A DNA stretch of 9,097 nucleotides from Rhizorhabdus sp. (GTDB taxonomy: Bacteria; Pseudomonadota; Alphaproteobacteria; Sphingomonadales; Sphingomonadaceae), in contig SCUQ01000119.1 in NCBI GenBank assembly GCA_004297635.1, forward strand, positions 1 to 9,097. The letters run 5' to 3'. Under the pieces are notes generated by a model. The model worked only from the letters and a program-made list of their open reading frames with translations, did no database searches and was not told the origin of the DNA. This document shows, piece after piece, positions 6,843 through 9,097 of this stretch (position 1 is the first letter of the stretch; each line of letters begins with the position of its first letter). Position numbers and translations under genes: made by a program.

Positions 6843-6864
6843 CCCTCTCCCCAGGGGGAGAGGG
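6843..6864. repeat. Perfect 10-bp inverted repeat (CCCTCTCCCC-AG-GGGGAGAGGG)
   Basis: The arms at 6843-6852 and 6855-6864 are exact reverse complements with two bases between, followed by a further GGAGGA. It begins just after the stop of the amidohydrolase gene on the minus strand. No U-run follows on either strand, so a factor-independent terminator is unlikely. It resembles the short dispersed palindromes (REP-like) scattered between genes in sphingomonads and relatives; that resemblance is from memory. Confidence 0.7.
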
Positions 6865-6870
6865 GGAGGA

Positions 6871-8157
6871 TCACCGCTCATAGGCCTTGGGCAGGCGCTT
6901 CTCGACCGGATCGAGATAGCGGTCGCGCAGGCGGGTCTGGCGGCTCGCCATCGGCTGGGCGACGCCATCGATGAACACCGCGGTCGGCGCCGAGGCCAGT
7001 TCGAGCGGGTCGCCGTCCCAGATCACCACATCGGCGCGGCGGCCCGGGCGGAGCGATCCGATCTCGCCGTCCATGCCGATCGCCGCCGCCGGCTTCGACG
7101 TGATCGATGCCAGCGCGGCGCCCCAGTCCAGCCCCTGCGCCCCCGGCAGCTTGGTCAGCGCGACGAGATTGCCGGCATATTGGGTGAGGTAGGACTCATA
7201 AGGCCCTTCCGATATATCGGCGTTCGAAATGGCGACGGTCACGCCCGCGCGGACCATGCGGCCGACATTGGACTGGGTTGCCGCCATATATTCGAACTTC
7301 TCGGGCAGATCGATCAGCGCCGCCGCGATCACCGGCACCCGCGCGGCGGCGATCTGGTCGGCAACCATCCAGCCCTCGGTCGCACCGACCAGCACCAGCC
7401 GGAGCGCGGTATATTGCCGCTTCAGCGCCAGCACCGCGCGGATGTCCGCCGCCCGCTCGACATGCACGAACAGCGGCATCGTACCCCGTACGACCGGTCC
7501 CAGCGCCTCGGCATCCTGCCGGGTGATCAGCGCGTCCTTATGCGCGAAATCGGCGGAGGCCGGGTTGGCGGCGGCGGCCATCGCCGTCTTGAGCAGCACA
7601 TAGGCGGCCGGACGGCTGCCTCCGCCGGAGCTGGCGCCGTCCTCGCCCAGTTCGACATATTGGAAGGCGCGCGGCCGCGTCACCGGATCGCCATCGGCGC
7701 CGAGGTCGATCACCGCCCCCTGCCCGGCGAACATCGTGTTGGCCGCCGCCGGAAAGACGAAGGCGCGGGTGACGCCGGAGGACCGCTCGGTGGCGATCCG
7801 CTGGCCGGTCGGGTTGATCGCGGTCGATATGTCGATCGCCGCCGAGAAGGGCGATCTGGACGCGGTCGTGTCGTTGACCTCGTCCATGCCATAGCCTTCC
7901 ATCAGCCCCAGGGTGCTGACCGCGGCGACGATGCCGGGCGAGACCCACTTGCCGGCGGCATCGACCACCCTGGCGCCCGCGGGTACGGCGGTTCCCGCCC
8001 CGGCGGAAACGATCCGGCCATCAGCGATGACGACGGTGCCGCCCTTGATCGGCTGCGATCCGTCGCCGATCGCGACGATGCCGCCGGTGATGGCGATGGT
8101 TTCGGCGGCGACAGGCGTCGCGATCAGCGCAGCGGCGGCAAGGAGAAGCGACTTCAT
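6871..8157 (-). CDS. Exported amidohydrolase-family protein lacking most metal ligands (probable pseudoenzyme)
   Basis: This is a 428-residue protein starting at ATG 8157, with a signal peptide in residues 1-18 (MKSLLLAAAALIATPVAA|ET). The fold is amidohydrolase/imidazolonepropionase-like: an N-terminal beta sandwich (20-70), the PG turn at 74-75 before the barrel, and the family-typical C-terminal ending GSLRPGRRADVVIWDGDPLE (367-386). The metal site is degenerate. The HxH expected after PGxxDA is V80-S-T82. The second His of the VHxH strand is Glu (VHVER, 231-235). The strand-6 His is absent (VLVGATEGW, 255-263). The strand-8 Asp is Asn312 (AISNADIS). It overlaps the upstream partner gene by ATGA and has GAGGGAG seven bases before its start. 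It is probably a structural or substrate-binding partner of that enzyme in the periplasm. Substrate is unknown. Confidence 0.85.
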   Translation of the reverse strand: MKSLLLAAAALIATPVAAETIAITGGIVAIGDGSQPIKGGTVVIADGRIVSAGAGTAVPAGARVVDAAGKWVSPGIVAAVSTLGLMEGYGMDEVNDTTASRSPFSAAIDISTAINPTGQRIATERSSGVTRAFVFPAAANTMFAGQGAVIDLGADGDPVTRPRAFQYVELGEDGASSGGGSRPAAYVLLKTAMAAAANPASADFAHKDALITRQDAEALGPVVRGTMPLFVHVERAADIRAVLALKRQYTALRLVLVGATEGWMVADQIAAARVPVIAAALIDLPEKFEYMAATQSNVGRMVRAGVTVAISNADISEGPYESYLTQYAGNLVALTKLPGAQGLDWGAALASITSKPAAAIGMDGEIGSLRPGRRADVVIWDGDPLELASAPTAVFIDGVAQPMASRQTRLRDRYLDPVEKRLPKAYER

Positions 8158-9097
8158 TTCACATCTCCCTCGCCGGGCTGGCCCAGCTCGAAATCGCTGA
8201 CCGGGCGGAGGCGCGGATTGTCCGCATCATAAAGCATCGCGCCATCGACCCACACCTTCTCGGGCCGGGTGTAGACGCTGAACGGATTGCCGTTCCACAG
8301 CACAACATCGCCCATCTTGCCCGGCTTCAGGCTGCCGGTACGATCGGCGACGCCCAGCGCGCGGGCGGGGTTGATCGCCAGCCATGTCCAGGCCTGTTCG
8401 TCGGAGATGTCGATCCCCGCGCGGCGCCCCGATGCGAGCGCCTTGGCGACCTCCTGGTTCAGGCGCTGGATACCGTTCTGATCGTCCGAATGGATCATCA
8501 CGCACGCGCCCGCGCGCTGCAGGATCGCGAGATTTTCGGGGATGCCGTCATAGCTTTCCATCTTGAAGCCGTACCAGTCGGCCCAGACCACGGCACAGGT
8601 GCCGCTGGCCTTCAGCAGATCGGCGATCTTGTAGGCTTCGACCGCATGGTGGAAGGCGGTGACATGATAGCCGAACTCCTTGGCCATATCGAGGACGATG
8701 GCCATCTCGTCGGCGCGATAGCAGTGATTGTGGACCAGGATCTCGCCGCCCAGCACGCCGGCCAGCGTGTCCATCGCGACGTCGCGGGCGGGAATCTCGC
8801 CGCCCTTTTCCTCATATTTGTCCCATTTGCGCTTATAGTCGATCGCCTTCATCCAGGTCTGGCGATCGACCGCGACATTGCCCATCCGGGTCGAAGGTTC
8901 GCGGTTCTTGCCGCCATAGACGCGCTTGGGATTTTCGCCGCACGCCATTTTCAGCCCATAGGGCGCGCCGGGGAATTTCATGCCCTGCATCGTGCGCGCA
9001 TAGACGTTCTTCAGCGTGACCGACCGTCCGCCGAACAGATTGGCCGAACCCGGCAATATCTGCAGCGTCGTGACGCCGCCATTGGCCAGCGCCCGGC
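8154..9097 (-). CDS. Amidohydrolase-family protein, C-terminal 313 residues (partial, runs off right edge)
   Basis: The gene is open at the right edge; the first complete codon is at 9095-9093. The visible part begins RALANGGVTTLQILPGSANL, typical of the middle of imidazolonepropionase-like amidohydrolases, so the signal peptide and HxH motif lie outside the window. Metal-ligand candidates are intact: VHNH at about visible residues 121-124 (strand 5), AFHHA at 147-151 (strand 6) and MIHSDDQN at 200-207 (strand 8, Asp204). Family-typical INPARALGVADRTGSLKPGKMGDVVLWNGNP closes the barrel and beta sandwich. It acts as a metal-dependent hydrolase, probably in the periplasm, given its secreted partner. 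It ends ATGA-overlapped with the downstream paralogue, so the two are made together. Substrate (peptide, lactone or cyclic amide) cannot be told from sequence. Confidence 0.88.
   Translation of the reverse strand, partial: RALANGGVTTLQILPGSANLFGGRSVTLKNVYARTMQGMKFPGAPYGLKMACGENPKRVYGGKNREPSTRMGNVAVDRQTWMKAIDYKRKWDKYEEKGGEIPARDVAMDTLAGVLGGEILVHNHCYRADEMAIVLDMAKEFGYHVTAFHHAVEAYKIADLLKASGTCAVVWADWYGFKMESYDGIPENLAILQRAGACVMIHSDDQNGIQRLNQEVAKALASGRRAGIDISDEQAWTWLAINPARALGVADRTGSLKPGKMGDVVLWNGNPFSVYTRPEKVWVDGAMLYDADNPRLRPVSDFELGQPGEGDVK

Noticed and set aside
9054..9056. TTG as a start for the right-hand amidohydrolase
   Set aside because: It is an internal leucine. The family pattern GGVTT-QILPGSAN continues upstream in frame to the window edge, so the gene is simply truncated by the window.

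Overview
The window is GC-rich, densely coded bacterial chromosome. Gene content points to an alphaproteobacterium, most likely a sphingomonad: an rpsF-rpsR-rplI cluster with long C-terminal tails on S6 and L9, a VirJ/AcvB-type lipase beside an MprF homologue, glmM-thiD, and a tandem pair of exported amidohydrolases. The order-level placement rests on recalled protein similarity, not on a search. There is no tRNA, rRNA, CRISPR array, insertion sequence or phage gene, and no gene-free stretch longer than about 210 bases.

Layout. Bases 1-420 (minus) hold the N-terminal 140 residues of an MprF-like integral membrane protein that runs off the left edge. It overlaps by ATGA with an AcvB/VirJ-type serine hydrolase (417-1211, minus), suggesting a lysyl-phosphatidylglycerol membrane-remodelling pair. 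An exported helical-repeat protein of unknown function follows (1359-2048, minus). A 203-base divergent region leads into the ribosomal operon rpsF-rpsR-rplI (2252-3546, plus), closed by a strong terminator (3569-3602) that should work in both directions. It also serves the convergent single-domain globin gene (3655-4101, minus).

The globin gene is divergent from an NsrR-type Rrf2 regulator (4197-4634, plus). The 95 bases between them carry two 23-bp NsrR-like palindromes over a plausible globin promoter, which makes a compact nitric-oxide sensing and detoxification module. nsrR ends tail-to-tail with thiD: the palindrome CTAG supplies both stop codons. thiD (4631-5425) lies 10 bases downstream of glmM (5436-6773), both minus. 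A perfect 10-bp inverted repeat lies between glmM and the next gene. The right end is a translationally coupled pair of amidohydrolase-family genes (minus). The distal member (6871-8157) has lost almost all of the family's metal ligands. The proximal member (8154 to beyond the right edge) keeps the three ligand motifs that can be seen.

Most of the window is core housekeeping. The points most worth a second look are the pseudoenzyme/enzyme amidohydrolase pair, the doubled NsrR operator upstream of a reductase-less globin, the shortened cysteine loop of the NsrR homologue, the GDR-repeat tail on S6, and a possible autoregulatory hairpin in the rpsF leader. I found no clear evidence for a wholly new multi-gene system.
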